Assembly: GCF_002102345.1 (NCBI RefSeq)
Contig: NZ_LQPP01000016.1
Span: 1-64,000, forward strand
Source of the DNA: Mycolicibacterium peregrinum
Lineage (GTDB): Bacteria; Actinomycetota; Actinomycetes; Mycobacteriales; Mycobacteriaceae
Direction of reading: 5' to 3'
DNA: 64,000 bases
Part shown: in pieces, positions 24,436 to 33,922 of the stretch
How positions within the stretch are numbered: the stretch's first letter is position 1
Layout: every line of letters starts with the position of its first letter
Made by a program: the position numbers and the translations under genes
Notes under the pieces: model-generated
Databases searched by the model: none
What the model saw: only the letters and a program-made list of their open reading frames with translations
What the model was told of the DNA's origin: nothing

Positions 24436-25590
24436 ATGACGTCCATCGGTTTGGGAATGCCCGCACCTCCGGCACCGACCCTGGCACCGCGCCGCAAGAC
24501 CCGTCAGCTCGACGTGGGTGGTGTCGGCATCGGCAGCGAGCACCCGATCGCGGTGCAGTCCATGTGCACAACCAAGACGCACGACGTCAACTCGACGTTG
24601 CAGCAGATCGCGGAACTGACCGCGTCGGGCTGCGACATCGTGCGGGTGGCCTGCCCCCGGCAGGAGGATGCCGATGCGCTCGCCGAGATCGCCCGGCACA
24701 GCCAGATCCCGGTGATCGCCGACATCCACTTCCAGCCCAAGTACATCTTCGCCGCGATCGACGCCGGGTGTGCCGCTGTGCGCGTCAACCCCGGCAACAT
24801 CAAGGAGTTCGACGGCCGGGTCAAAGAGGTGGCCAAGGCCGCCGGCGAAGCGGGCATCCCGATCCGGATCGGCGTCAACGCCGGCTCGCTGGATCCGCGG
24901 CTGCTGCAGAAGTACGGCAAGGCGACTCCTGAGGCGCTGGTCGAATCCGCGCTGTGGGAGGCATCGCTGTTCGAGGAGCACGGCTACGGCGACATCAAGA
25001 TCAGCGTCAAGCACAACGATCCCGTGATCATGGTCGAGGCGTACCGCCAGCTCGCCGCCCAGTGCGACTACCCGCTGCACCTGGGTGTCACCGAGGCCGG
25101 CCCGGCGTTCCAGGGCACGATCAAGTCCGCGGTGGCCTTCGGCGCGCTGCTGTCGGAGGGCATCGGCGACACCATCCGGGTGTCCCTGTCGGCGCCGCCC
25201 GCCGAAGAGGTCAAGGTCGGCAATCAGATCCTGGAGTCGTTGAACCTGCGGCCGCGTGGCCTGGAGATCGTTTCCTGCCCGTCCTGCGGGCGCGCCCAGG
25301 TGGATGTGTACACACTGGCCAACGCGGTGAGCGCGGGCCTGGACGGACTCGACGTCCCGCTGCGGGTCGCGGTGATGGGCTGTGTGGTCAACGGTCCTGG
25401 TGAGGCCCGTGAGGCGGATCTGGGCGTTGCCTCCGGTAACGGAAAGGGCCAGATCTTCGTCAAGGGCGAGGTCATCAAGACCGTGCCCGAGGCGCAGATC
25501 GTCGAGACGTTGATCGAAGAGGCGATGCGCCTCGCGGAATCCGCGGGTTCAGATGATGCCAGCGGTTCGCCTGTGGTGACCGTAAGCTGA
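24436..25590 (+). CDS. ispG: 4-hydroxy-3-methylbut-2-enyl-diphosphate synthase
   Basis: A 384-residue [4Fe-4S] enzyme (GcpE) of the MEP pathway that converts MEcPP to HMBPP. The three cluster-binding cysteines are visible: Cys281 and Cys284 in SCPSCGR, and Cys316 in [10 protein letters not shown]. The N-terminal TIM barrel includes [12 protein letters not shown] and VRVNPGNIK. It follows rip1 by 13 bases with AGGAG upstream of ATG, in the same operon as dxr. Confidence 0.98.
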   Translation: MTSIGLGMPAPPAPTLAPRRKTRQLDVGGVGIGSEHPIAVQSMCTTKTHDVNSTLQQIAELTASGCDIVRVACPRQEDADALAEIARHSQIPVIADIHFQPKYIFAAIDAGCAAVRVNPGNIKEFDGRVKEVAKAAGEAGIPIRIGVNAGSLDPRLLQKYGKATPEALVESALWEASLFEEHGYGDIKISVKHNDPVIMVEAYRQLAAQCDYPLHLGVTEAGPAFQGTIKSAVAFGALLSEGIGDTIRVSLSAPPAEEVKVGNQILESLNLRPRGLEIVSCPSCGRAQVDVYTLANAVSAGLDGLDVPLRVAVMGCVVNGPGEAREADLGVASGNGKGQIFVKGEVIKTVPEAQIVETLIEEAMRLAESAGSDDASGSPVVTVS

Positions 25591-25645
25591 TAGCGACCCT
25601 GTGAGCGGGGTCACCCAGCCTTGGCTTGAGCAGAGGGAATCGCCA

Positions 25646-26500
25646 ATGTCGGCTCCGCCGCTGTTTCGACTCGTCGACGAGCGACGAGTTTCCGTGGTGC
25701 GTGACGCCACCCCCTGCCTGCAGGTGTTCGACGAGGACCCGGTGGGGTCGTGCATGGTGGCCGCCCGCGTCGCCGAGTTCGGCGTCGAGCACGGCGCGAT
25801 CGGCGGGGAGCTGTGGACGCGGCGCGGTGTCACCGAATCGCTGTGTTACGCCGGGCCCAATCTGATCCCACTGCGCGGGGACACCGAGGATCTCAAGGCG
25901 TTCTCGGACAAGGCCATGAGCACCGCGCGGCGCTGCTCGTCGGTGGTCGGCCGCGCCGAGCTGGTGATGCCGATGTGGCGGCGGCTGGAATCGGTGTGGG
26001 GTTCGGCCCGCGACGTCCGCGAGCAGCAGCCGCTGATGGCGTTGAGCTCGATGCCGCTCTGCGCGATCGACCCGGCGGTCCGCCCGGTGCGGATGGAGGA
26101 ACTCGACACCTACCTCGTGGCGGCCATCGACATGTTCATCGGCGAGGTCGGTGTGGACCCGCGGTTGGGTGACGGCGGTCGTGGTTATCGCCGTCGCATC
26201 GCCAGCCTGATCGCCGCGGGCAGGGCGTGGGCCCGGTTCGAGCGCGGCGAGGTGGTGTTCAAGGCGGAGGTCGGGTCCCAGTCGCCCACGGTCGGCCAGA
26301 TCCAAGGGGTGTGGGTGCATCCGGAATGGCGCGGGCATGGGCTCGGCACGTCCGGGACGGCGGCGCTGGCGGCCGCCGTGGTGGCCTCGGGCCGCATCGC
26401 GAGCCTGTACGTCAACAGCTACAACACCGTGGCGCGGGCGACGTACGCCCGCATCGGTTTCGAACAGGTCGGCACGTTCGCCACCATCCTGCTGGACTGA
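25646..26500 (+). CDS. GNAT acetyltransferase (Rv2867c-like)
   Basis: A 284-residue protein whose C-terminal half (about 150-284) is a GNAT fold with the acetyl-CoA loop HPEWRGHGLGTSG (R-G-x-G-L-G) and the NSYNTVARATYARIGFEQVG helix. The N-terminal half (about 1-140) is a second, degenerate domain common to the mycobacterial orthologues that follow ispG. Substrate unknown. ATG 25646 has GAGGGA about seven bases upstream; an in-frame GTG at 25601 would add 15 residues. It is likely transcribed with ispG. Confidence 0.85.
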   Translation: MSAPPLFRLVDERRVSVVRDATPCLQVFDEDPVGSCMVAARVAEFGVEHGAIGGELWTRRGVTESLCYAGPNLIPLRGDTEDLKAFSDKAMSTARRCSSVVGRAELVMPMWRRLESVWGSARDVREQQPLMALSSMPLCAIDPAVRPVRMEELDTYLVAAIDMFIGEVGVDPRLGDGGRGYRRRIASLIAAGRAWARFERGEVVFKAEVGSQSPTVGQIQGVWVHPEWRGHGLGTSGTAALAAAVVASGRIASLYVNSYNTVARATYARIGFEQVGTFATILLD

Positions 26501-26519
26501 GCGCGTCGGGTCCCGGGTG

Positions 26520-27080
26520 TCAACGATGCCCGGTGGCGGCCCGGGTCAGCAGCTCGTCGACCGACCACTGATCGTCGGCATGAGTGCCGTATTTTGCCGC
26601 GAGCACCACGCCGTCCGGTGCGATCAGGAAATCCGCGGGTAGCCCGAGCCGTCCGCCGGCCTGTCTGCCGGCGGGGGCGCGGAATCGTCCGCGCAGCGTC
26701 AGGGCACTGCCCCGGATGATCGCCGGCCAGCTGCGGGGATCGAGCAGGGCGCGGGGGCTCGACTCGACGCCGAACTGTCGGTAGATGTCCTTGTCCGGGT
26801 CGGCGACGGTCGCGAACGGCAGATCCGCTGTGTGCTCGGCCAATTCGGCGGCGGGGGAGTGGAAGAAGGCCACTTCACGGATGCCGGCGGCGTTGATCTC
26901 CGCATGCCGGGCGACGAAGGACTGCAGGTGCAGATTGCAGATCGGGCACCCGGCGAAGCGTCTGAACTGTAGGTGGACCAGAGCGCTTGGGTCGGGTACC
27001 GGGATGTGTTCGCCTGTGACACTGCGGAATTCATATCGCCCGATGGATCTGGGTGCCTTGGGTGTGGCGGATGTGGTCAC
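26520..27080 (-). CDS. Peroxiredoxin-like AhpC/TSA protein
   Basis: A 186-residue thioredoxin-fold protein. VHLQFRRFAGCPICNLHLQSF places a CxxC where AhpC/TSA-like proteins carry the reactive cysteine, and the segments VAFFHSPAAEL and FATVADPDKDIYRQFGV continue the fold. The CPIC pair is closer to a thiol-disulfide oxidoreductase than to a one-Cys peroxidase. It is transcribed divergently from a TetR regulator with a shared operator, so it is probably its target. GGAGGAGCC precedes the start; no signal peptide is visible. Confidence 0.82.
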   Translation of the reverse strand: MTTSATPKAPRSIGRYEFRSVTGEHIPVPDPSALVHLQFRRFAGCPICNLHLQSFVARHAEINAAGIREVAFFHSPAAELAEHTADLPFATVADPDKDIYRQFGVESSPRALLDPRSWPAIIRGSALTLRGRFRAPAGRQAGGRLGLPADFLIAPDGVVLAAKYGTHADDQWSVDELLTRAATGHR

Positions 27081-27104
27081 GGCTCCTCCTGGTTAGCGTG
27101 CGCT

Positions 27105-27135
27105 GTACGCCTATAATTGGACGCTATAGGAGTAC
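27105..27135. promoter_or_regulatory. TetR operator over a TATAAT promoter
   Basis: GTACGCCTATA (27105-27115) and TATAGGAGTAC (27125-27135) form an inverted repeat with 10 of 11 matches and a 9-base spacer. TATAAT at 27112-27117 is a perfect -10 hexamer reading toward tetR, inside the left arm. A further GTGTACGC (27137-27144) echoes CTGTACGC at 27103-27110. Binding here would block both divergent promoters. Confidence 0.65.
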
Positions 27136-27155
27136 GGTGTACGCTGTCAATCGTC

Positions 27156-27764
27156 ATGCCGCGCCCACGCTCACTCACCCAACGCCAGGTTGCCGCCGCT
27201 GCGCTGGAGGTCGTCGACACCGACGGGCTGGCGGGTCTGTCGATGCGTGCTGTCGCTCGTCAGTTGGGCATGGGAACCATGTCGCTGTATCGGTACGTGG
27301 CCGATCGGGACGAGCTCGAGGCGATGGTGGTGGACCTCGTGCTCGATGGAGTCGATCTCGCGTTGCCGCGGGGATCGGCACGACACCAACTCGCCGAACT
27401 CGCCGAGCGGGTACGGACGGTGACTGCGCGGCATCCGGCGGTGGCGCCGCTGATGCTCACGCATCGGCACCGCTCGCCGGCCTCGCTGTGCTGGGGTGAG
27501 TCGGTGCTCGGCGTGCTCACGGCCGCCGGATATGACGGCAAGCGACGGGTCTACGCGTTCCGGGCTCTGCTCGCCTACATCTTCGGAGCGCTCGAGATCG
27601 AGATACTGGGAAGCCTGGCCGGCCCCGGGACCCAGACTCTGGCGGGTTTGCCGGCGGGCGACTATCCGTTGCTGTCGGAGACCGCGGCGGCGGCCACCGG
27701 TATCGGGGCCGATGAGGAGTTCCGGCGCGGCCTCGAAATCCTGTTGGGTGCCCTGGACGTGTGA
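27156..27764 (+). CDS. TetR family transcriptional regulator
   Basis: A 202-residue regulator. The N-terminal helix-turn-helix (about 8-55) reads LTQRQVAAAALEVVDTDGLAGLSMRAVARQLG and then MGTMSLYRYVADRDEL. The remaining helices form the ligand-binding, dimer domain (TetR_C type, as in actinobacterial TetR proteins). ATG 27156 begins MPRPRSL; an upstream in-frame start (27117) would fall within the operator. It probably represses itself and the divergent peroxiredoxin-like gene. Confidence 0.88.
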   Translation: MPRPRSLTQRQVAAAALEVVDTDGLAGLSMRAVARQLGMGTMSLYRYVADRDELEAMVVDLVLDGVDLALPRGSARHQLAELAERVRTVTARHPAVAPLMLTHRHRSPASLCWGESVLGVLTAAGYDGKRRVYAFRALLAYIFGALEIEILGSLAGPGTQTLAGLPAGDYPLLSETAAAATGIGADEEFRRGLEILLGALDV

Positions 27765-27855
27765 AGCGGGCAACTCGTCGGTCTCGCCACAGTCTCGGTT
27801 CGGTATCGGTGCGCCTCCGACGATTCCGGCGTCGACGTTTCTAACATCAGCCTCA

Positions 27856-29679
27856 ATGGCAACTCAAACATCATCAGTCACACGGACCGCGGGCCTGTTG
27901 ACGGTCATCGCGGTCCTCGGGGCGACAGCGCTCAGTGCCTGCACCCCGCGGCCCGACGGGCCCGAGCCCGCCGCCGAACAGTTCTTCGCGGCACTGGCCA
28001 CTGGTGATACCGCGGCCGCGGCGGCGCTGGCCGACCGGCCCGACGATGCCAAAACCGCCCTCGGTGAAGCGTGGAACGGTTTGCAGGCCACCGGACTCGA
28101 CGCGCAGATCCTGGGTTCGAAGTACGCGGGGGACACCGGCAGCGTGGCGTACCGCTACACCTGGCACCTGCCGAAGAACCGCACCTGGACCTACGACGGG
28201 CAGCTCAACATGATCCGCGACGAGGGTCGGTGGGAGGTGCGCTGGAGCGCCACCGGACTGCACCCCAGGCTGGGCGAGCACCAGACCTTCGCCCTGCGGG
28301 CCGACGCGCCGCGACGGGCATCGGTCAACGAGCGTGGCGGTACCGACGTGCTGGTGCCCGGCTACATCTACGCCTACGCACTCGACGCGCGGGCGGCCGG
28401 TGCCTCGCTGATGCCGACGTCCCGCGCGGTCGCCGACGCCCTGCGGGGATTCGACCCCGGCCTGGGTGACCCCCAGCGACTCGCCGAACAGGCCAGCGCG
28501 TCGGCGCAGCCGATGGGCCTGATCACGCTGAGACAATCCGACAACGACCGGATCGCGCCCGCCATCGGCCGGCTGCCCGGTGTCGTCATCACCCCGCAGC
28601 CTGAAATGTTGCCCACCGACGAGACTTTCGCCCCGGCGATCGTCAACGAGGTCAAGAGATCGGTGGCCGACCAGCTCGACGGTCAACCGGGCTGGCGGGT
28701 CGTCACGGTCAATCAGAACGGCGTCGATGTCGACGTGCTCAACGAGGTGGCCGGTGATCCGGCACCGTCGATCACCATCAGCCTGGACCGCTCCGTGCAG
28801 GACGCCGCACAGAACGCGGTCAACACCACGGGCAAGCAGGCCATGATCGTCGCGATCAAACCGTCTACCGGCGAGATCCTGGCCGTCGCGCAGAACGCGG
28901 CCGCCGACGCCGTCGGACCGCTCGCCACCATGGGGCAGTTCCCGCCCGGCTCGACCTTCAAGATGGTCACCGCGGGCGCGGCCATCGAGCGCGACATGGC
29001 AACGCCCAACACGCTTTTGGGGTGCCCCGGCACGCTCGACATCGGGCATCGGACGGTCACCAACTACGACGCCTTCGATCTCGGCACCGTGCCGATGTCA
29101 CGCGCATTCGCCAATTCGTGCAACACCACCTTCGGTGAACTCGCCAGCCGGATGCCTCCACGTGGTCTGACTCAGGCCGCCGCGCGCTACGGCATCGGTA
29201 CCGATTACCAGGTGGACGGGATCAACACGCTGACCGGTTCGGTGCCGCCGACGGTGGACCTGGCCGAGCGGACCGAGGACGGCTTCGGTCAGGGCAAGGT
29301 GCTCGTCAGCCCGTTCGGCATGGCGTTGGCGGCCGCGACCGTCGCGGCGGGCCGGACTCCGGTGCCGCAACTCATCGAGGGTCGCCAGACCATGGTCGAT
29401 CGCGCGGGGGCCCCGATCAGCCCGAAGATGGTGGACGGACTGCGGCCGATGATGCGGTTGGTGGTGACCAACGGCACGGCCAAGGATCTCAACGGGCTCG
29501 GCGATGTGCGCGGGAAGACCGGGGAGGCCGAGTTCATGGGTGGCTCGCACTCCTGGTTCGCCGGCTACCGCGGGGACATGGCGTTCGCGGCGCTGATCGT
29601 CGGCGGCGGCAGCTCGGAGTACGCGGTGCGGATGTGCAAGACCATGTTCGACAGCCTTCCCCCCGACTACCTGGCCTGA
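27856..29679 (+). CDS. Penicillin-binding lipoprotein (PBP-lipo, Rv2864c-like)
   Basis: A 607-residue class B-like penicillin-binding protein anchored as a lipoprotein. The signal peptide ends in lipobox LSAC with Cys29. An NTF2-like MecA-N domain (about 35-150) and a dimerisation section follow. The transpeptidase domain has S-T-F-K (Ser366), S-C-N in FANSCNTTF, and K-T-G (Lys554). It crosslinks peptidoglycan outside the membrane. ATG 27856 gives the signal peptide. The upstream gap 27765-27855 holds nothing else that I recognise. Confidence 0.95.
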   Translation: MATQTSSVTRTAGLLTVIAVLGATALSACTPRPDGPEPAAEQFFAALATGDTAAAAALADRPDDAKTALGEAWNGLQATGLDAQILGSKYAGDTGSVAYRYTWHLPKNRTWTYDGQLNMIRDEGRWEVRWSATGLHPRLGEHQTFALRADAPRRASVNERGGTDVLVPGYIYAYALDARAAGASLMPTSRAVADALRGFDPGLGDPQRLAEQASASAQPMGLITLRQSDNDRIAPAIGRLPGVVITPQPEMLPTDETFAPAIVNEVKRSVADQLDGQPGWRVVTVNQNGVDVDVLNEVAGDPAPSITISLDRSVQDAAQNAVNTTGKQAMIVAIKPSTGEILAVAQNAAADAVGPLATMGQFPPGSTFKMVTAGAAIERDMATPNTLLGCPGTLDIGHRTVTNYDAFDLGTVPMSRAFANSCNTTFGELASRMPPRGLTQAAARYGIGTDYQVDGINTLTGSVPPTVDLAERTEDGFGQGKVLVSPFGMALAAATVAAGRTPVPQLIEGRQTMVDRAGAPISPKMVDGLRPMMRLVVTNGTAKDLNGLGDVRGKTGEAEFMGGSHSWFAGYRGDMAFAALIVGGGSSEYAVRMCKTMFDSLPPDYLA

Positions 29680-29702
29680 ACGGCGGTACCGTTGAACCTG
29701 CC

Positions 29703-30290
29703 ATGACAGGGATCAATGAACAATCTGTGGACCTACGCGTCTCCGATGCGGACCGCAATGGCACGCTGCGGCGGCTGCACAACGCCGTGGCACTCGGACT
29801 GATCGACATCGCCGAGTTCGAGGAGCGCTCGGCGATGGTGTCGCACGCCCGTCTGCATTCGGACCTCGATGCGTTGGTGGGGGATCTGCCCGGGCCCGGA
29901 GCCATCGTCACCACCGCCACCGACCGCGTCGAGTTGCGCGGTGTGCTCGGCTCGCTGAAACGCCAGGGTGAATGGACCGTTCCGACCCGGCTGGCCCTGG
30001 TGCGCCGGATGGGTTCGGTTGAGCTGGATCTGACCCGGGCCCGGTTCGCCGGACCGATGGTGGTCATCGAGCTGGACATGAAATTCGGGTCGGTGGAGAT
30101 TCGGCTGCCCGACGGCGCGAGCGCCTCGATCGACGACGTCGAGGTGATCGTGGGCAGTGCCGACGATCACCGTCGCGACGCGCCGGCCGAGGGTTCCCCA
30201 CACATCATCCTGACCGGCAAGGTGGTGTGCGGTTCGGTGGATATCCGTGGGCCGCGGCGCAACTGGAAGCTGACGCTGCGCCGGTCCTGA
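29703..30290 (+). CDS. DUF1707/LiaF-like C-terminal domain protein
   Basis: A 195-residue protein. The N-terminal DUF1707 (about 9-62) has the motif LRVSDADRNGTLRRLHNAVA, then the DIAEFEERSAMV and ARLHSDLDALVGDLP stretches. The C-terminal section (about 85-190) is a beta-rich LiaF-C/DUF2154-like domain (GSVELDLTRARF, GSVEIRLPDGASASIDDVEV, GKVVCGSVDIRGPR). There is no membrane helix. Function is unknown; such proteins are often linked to envelope stress. It follows the PBP-lipoprotein by 23 bases, possibly in one operon. Confidence 0.82.
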   Translation: MTGINEQSVDLRVSDADRNGTLRRLHNAVALGLIDIAEFEERSAMVSHARLHSDLDALVGDLPGPGAIVTTATDRVELRGVLGSLKRQGEWTVPTRLALVRRMGSVELDLTRARFAGPMVVIELDMKFGSVEIRLPDGASASIDDVEVIVGSADDHRRDAPAEGSPHIILTGKVVCGSVDIRGPRRNWKLTLRRS

Positions 30291-30292
30291 TC

Positions 30293-30673
30293 TCAGCGGG
30301 GTTCGAGCACCGCGAACGTCAGCGTCGCGCGAGCGGCGAGCCGGCCGCGGGTGACGTCGGTGACGTCGACCGAGGTCACGATGAGGCGTTTACCCGCCCG
30401 TACGACCTTCGCCTCCGCGCGAGCCGTGCCCATGATCGGCGCGAGGAAGTGGATGTTGAGGTCTGCGGTCGTCACGTCGTAGCCGACCCCGCTGGCATTG
30501 CCGGCCAGCATCCCTGCCGCGATGTCGATCAGGGTGGCCACCAGCCCGCCCTGCAGGGCGCCGCGGACGTTGGCGAGGTCGGGCCGGTTGTCCATTTCGA
30601 GTACCAGCCGGTCGGCGGTCGATTCGACCTCGCGGTAGTCCAGCAGTTGCAGCACATGAGCGGTTTCGGTCAT
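30293..30673 (-). CDS. PaaI-family hotdog thioesterase
   Basis: A 126-residue single-hotdog protein of the PaaI/YbgC group: RGALQGGLVATLIDIAAGMLA is the catalytic-helix region, followed by TTADLNIHFLAPIMG and ARAEAKVVRAGKRLIVTSVDV. It hydrolyses acyl-CoA thioesters, substrate unknown. It faces the DUF1707 gene convergently with only two bases between them and is divergent from map. A small palindrome CGGTAA/TTACCG lies 25-41 bases upstream of its start. Confidence 0.85.
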   Translation of the reverse strand: MTETAHVLQLLDYREVESTADRLVLEMDNRPDLANVRGALQGGLVATLIDIAAGMLAGNASGVGYDVTTADLNIHFLAPIMGTARAEAKVVRAGKRLIVTSVDVTDVTRGRLAARATLTFAVLEPR

Positions 30674-30807
30674 CGCCGTGCCCTAGTCATCCCCGTACGG
30701 TAACACCATTACCGGTTCGCGAGAGGATCGCTCTCGCCAGGGATCATCGTAGCGGGTGCGCACGGCGCTGGGGGCGTTGTCGGTGAGCTGACGATTAAGC
30801 TGTCCAC
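30674..30807. promoter_or_regulatory. Divergent region with two stems and leaderless map promoter
   Basis: CGGTAA (30698-30703) / TTACCG (30709-30714) and GCGAGAG (30719-30725) / CTCTCGC (30731-30737) are two adjacent perfect inverted repeats. TAAGCT (30796-30801) lies exactly six bases before the map ATG and is a good TANNNT -10 hexamer, so the map transcript probably begins at the A of ATG. Confidence 0.55.
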
Positions 30808-31665
30808 ATGCCAGTTCGTACCGCCCTGCGCCCCGGCGTGCAGTCACCGACCCTGCCGGTTCCGAAGTCGATCCCGCGGCCGGAATACGCGTGGAAGTCC
30901 ACCGTGCAGGAGGGCAGCGAACCCTGGGTGCAAACCCCCGAGGTGATCGAGAAGATGCGCGTCGCGGGACAGATCGCGGCAGCGGCCCTGGCCGAGGCCG
31001 GCAAGGCCGTGGCGCCCGGCGTCACCACCGACGAGTTGGACCGCATCGCCCACGAATACATGATCGACCAAGGCGCCTACCCATCGACACTGGGCTACAA
31101 GGCATTTCCCAAATCCTGCTGCACCTCGCTGAATGAGGTGATCTGCCATGGGATTCCGGATTCGACCGTGATCGAGGACGGTGACATCGTCAACATCGAC
31201 GTCACTGCCTACATCGACGGCGTACACGGCGACACCAACGCCACCTTCTTGGCCGGTGACGTCTCCGAGGAGCACCGGCTGCTCGTCGAGCGCACTCACG
31301 AGGCGACCATGCGGGCCATCAAGGCCGTCAAGCCGGGGCGGGCCCTGTCGATCGTCGGACGGGTGATCGAAGCCTACGCAAACCGGTTCGGCTACAACGT
31401 CGTTCGTGATTTCACCGGGCACGGCATCGGCACCACGTTCCACAACGGGCTGGTGGTGCTGCACTACGATCAGCCGGCCGTCGAGACCGTGCTGGAACCG
31501 GGCATGACCTTCACCATCGAGCCGATGATCAACCTCGGGTCGCTCGACTACGAGATCTGGGACGACGACTGGACCGTGGTGACCAAGGACGGCAAGTGGA
31601 CCGCTCAGTTCGAGCACACCCTGGTGGTCACCGAGGACGGCGCCGAGATCCTCACGCTGCCGTGA
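30808..31665 (+). CDS. map: Methionine aminopeptidase, type I (MapB-like)
   Basis: A 285-residue enzyme that removes N-terminal Met from new proteins. The roughly 40-residue N-terminal extension ([18 protein letters not shown]) is the proline-rich type Ic feature of mycobacterial MapB. The metal ligands appear in order: [19 protein letters not shown] (two Asp), [11 protein letters not shown] (His), FTIEPMI (Glu) and [11 protein letters not shown] (Glu). ATG directly follows a -10-like TAAGCT by six bases, so it is predicted leaderless. cobQ starts 10 bases after its stop. Confidence 0.96.
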   Translation: MPVRTALRPGVQSPTLPVPKSIPRPEYAWKSTVQEGSEPWVQTPEVIEKMRVAGQIAAAALAEAGKAVAPGVTTDELDRIAHEYMIDQGAYPSTLGYKAFPKSCCTSLNEVICHGIPDSTVIEDGDIVNIDVTAYIDGVHGDTNATFLAGDVSEEHRLLVERTHEATMRAIKAVKPGRALSIVGRVIEAYANRFGYNVVRDFTGHGIGTTFHNGLVVLHYDQPAVETVLEPGMTFTIEPMINLGSLDYEIWDDDWTVVTKDGKWTAQFEHTLVVTEDGAEILTLP

Positions 31666-31675
31666 CGCGGGAACC

Positions 31676-33175
31676 GTGAGCGGGGCGCTGCTGGTCGCCG
31701 GCACCACCTCCGATGCCGGCAAGTCGATGGTCGTGGCGGGGCTGTGCCGGTTGTTGGCGCGCAAGGGTCTGACCGTGGCGCCGTTCAAGGCGCAGAACAT
31801 GTCCAACAACTCGGCGGTCACGGCCGACGGCGGCGAGATCGGCCGCGCCCAGGCCATGCAGGCCCGGGCCGCGGGACTGGCGCCCAGCACCAGGTTCAAC
31901 CCCATCCTGCTCAAGCCCGGTGGGGACCGCACGTCGCAGTTGGTGATCCGCGGCCAGGTGGCCGGAACGGTGGCCGCAGGCGATTACTTCACCCACCGGG
32001 AGCGGCTCGCCGCTGTCGTCGCTGACGAATTGGCCTCACTGAGATCCGAATTCGACGTGGTGATCTGTGAAGGCGCCGGCTCACCGGCCGAGATCAACCT
32101 GCGTGCCACGGACCTGGCCAACATGGGGCTGGCCCGCGCGGCGGACCTGCCGGTCATCGTCGTGGGCGACATCGACCGCGGCGGTCTGCTGGCACACCTG
32201 CACGGCACCGTGGCGGTCCTGGCCCCCGAGGATCAGGCCCTCATCGCGGGATTCGTCGTCAACAAGTTCCGTGGTGACCCAGCCCTCCTCGAACCCGGAC
32301 TGCGGCAGCTGCTCGAGCTGACCGGGCGGCCCACCTACGGCGTGATCCCGTTCGATGACGGAATCTGGCTCGACACCGAGGATTCGGTGTCGGTCCGGCC
32401 CGGCGGCATGGTGGGCACACCGCAACCGCCCCGCGGGACGCAGACACTCACCGTCGCCGCGATCAGGCTGCCGCGCATCTCCAACTCCACCGACATCGAG
32501 GCACTGGCCTGCGAGCCCGGCGTTGCGGTGCGCTGGGTGGCCGACGCCGCAGACCTCGCCGGCGTCGACCTCGTGGTGATCCCCGGAAGCAAATCCACCG
32601 TCAGCGACCTGGCCTGGCTACGACAACGCGGCCTGGCCGAGGCAGTGCTCGAACACGCGGCCCAGGGCGGGCCCGTGCTCGGGGTGTGCGGCGGGTTCCA
32701 GATGCTGTGCCGCCGCATCGACGACGGCGTCGAGTCCGCGGCTTCGGAATCCGTCGAGGGGCTGGGCCTGATCGATGCCGACATCGAATTCGCTCGCCAG
32801 AAAACCCTGCGGCACTGGGAAGAACCGTTGTGGGGCTACGAGATCCATCATGGGCAGGTGACCCGCAGCGCGGCCGATGACTGGCTGGGGATCGGGCTGC
32901 GTCGCGGCGCGGTGTACGGCACCCACTGGCACGGTCTGCTCGACAACGACCACCTGCGCCGGGCCTGGCTCACCGAGGTCGCCGCGGCGGCAGATCGCGA
33001 CGGGTTCGTCGTTGCCGACGACATCGACGTCCGGGGTCGGCGTGACGCCCAGTTGGATCTCATGGCCGACTTGCTGGCCGCACATCTCGACGTCGATGCC
33101 GTGATGGACCTGGTGTGGCAAGGGCCGCCGGCGCGGCCGACCATGAGCACTGCGCTCGTCGACGTACCTCGGTAA
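31676..33175 (+). CDS. cobQ: Cobyric acid synthase
   Basis: A 499-residue glutamine-dependent amidase that converts adenosylcobyrinate a,c-diamide to adenosylcobyrate. The N-terminal P-loop-like domain starts [10 protein letters not shown] and includes [18 protein letters not shown] and [11 protein letters not shown]. The C-terminal triad-type glutaminase has the nucleophile in GVCGGFQML and His in GTHWHGLL. The start is GTG 31676. It is separated by about 23 kb from the cobO-cobB-cysG cluster. Its TAA begins a -10-like TAACCT used by the next gene. Confidence 0.95.
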   Translation: MSGALLVAGTTSDAGKSMVVAGLCRLLARKGLTVAPFKAQNMSNNSAVTADGGEIGRAQAMQARAAGLAPSTRFNPILLKPGGDRTSQLVIRGQVAGTVAAGDYFTHRERLAAVVADELASLRSEFDVVICEGAGSPAEINLRATDLANMGLARAADLPVIVVGDIDRGGLLAHLHGTVAVLAPEDQALIAGFVVNKFRGDPALLEPGLRQLLELTGRPTYGVIPFDDGIWLDTEDSVSVRPGGMVGTPQPPRGTQTLTVAAIRLPRISNSTDIEALACEPGVAVRWVADAADLAGVDLVVIPGSKSTVSDLAWLRQRGLAEAVLEHAAQGGPVLGVCGGFQMLCRRIDDGVESAASESVEGLGLIDADIEFARQKTLRHWEEPLWGYEIHHGQVTRSAADDWLGIGLRRGAVYGTHWHGLLDNDHLRRAWLTEVAAAADRDGFVVADDIDVRGRRDAQLDLMADLLAAHLDVDAVMDLVWQGPPARPTMSTALVDVPR

Positions 33176-33178
33176 CCT
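33173..33178 (+). promoter_or_regulatory. -10 hexamer formed on the cobQ stop codon
   Basis: TAACCT begins with the TAA stop of cobQ and lies six bases before ATG 33185. The spacing suits a leaderless transcript for the lipoprotein gene. No convincing -35 was found. Confidence 0.5.
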
Positions 33179-33184
33179 GGGCAT

Positions 33185-33859
33185 ATGATTCGGCGCCACC
33201 GGTGGGTGGCAGCTTTGGTGGGACTGGTCGCCGTGACCACGGTGTCCGGTTGCTCGACCGTGGTCGCCGGATCCCCCACCTGGCCTGGAGCCACCCTCGA
33301 GAAGGTGTTGCTGACACCCGCCGACTTCCCACCCGGCGTGCAGTTCGATCGCGTGATCGACGACGGTGCGGGTCCGGGCGGATCCGGTGGACCGCCACCG
33401 ATGCTGTCCAACCCGCCCGGATGCAGTGACGGCCTGACCCGGGAGATCGCCGAATCCGCCGAGCGGGGCCCGGGCAGTGCCGCGCAGATCATCGCCGCCT
33501 ACGACGGCGCGCGCATGGTGCTGACGGTGCTGACCTCGCCGTTGCCACTCGACCGACTGGCCGCCACCGCAGAACGGTGCGCACAGTTCTCCACCTACTT
33601 CGATCCGGCGGACAAGGGCATCCCGATGACCACCACCAAGGTCGACGCGCCGCGCGCTTCGGCCCTGGCGTATCAACAGACCATGCGTCTGGGCGGTGGT
33701 GAACAGAGCATCTACTTCGCCTTCGAGAACGTCGGCAACTGGGCGGTTCTCGGCATCGCATTCCCGACCCAGGATCCTTCGATCGTCGCCAAAGGTGCAT
33801 TGCCGCAGACATTTCTGGACGTTTTCGGTATCCAGGCCCACCGCCTGGACGCCCGCTGA
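33185..33859 (+). CDS. Secreted lipoprotein, sensor/DUF5642-like
   Basis: A 224-residue exported lipoprotein with an Arg-rich N-terminus, hydrophobic core and lipobox VSGC (Cys23). The mature domain has two further cysteines (PPGCSDG and AERCAQF) that could form a disulfide and is rich in short strands, as in mycobacterial sensor-domain/DUF5642 lipoproteins. The exact family is uncertain and no enzymatic motif is seen. It follows cobQ by nine bases but probably has its own leaderless promoter. Confidence 0.78.
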   Translation: MIRRHRWVAALVGLVAVTTVSGCSTVVAGSPTWPGATLEKVLLTPADFPPGVQFDRVIDDGAGPGGSGGPPPMLSNPPGCSDGLTREIAESAERGPGSAAQIIAAYDGARMVLTVLTSPLPLDRLAATAERCAQFSTYFDPADKGIPMTTTKVDAPRASALAYQQTMRLGGGEQSIYFAFENVGNWAVLGIAFPTQDPSIVAKGALPQTFLDVFGIQAHRLDAR

Positions 33860-33910
33860 CGCCGACGTCAGGACAATATTGATTCCGGCCCGCACGTCGC
33901 TACTGGACGG

Positions 33911-33916
33911 TAGTTT
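33911..33916 (+). promoter_or_regulatory. Leaderless promoter -10 of 33923 gene
   Basis: TAGTTT lies exactly six bases before ATG 33923, matching the TANNNT-N6-start arrangement seen at several genes in this window. No strong -35 is visible. Confidence 0.5.
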
Positions 33917-33922
33917 GTCCGA

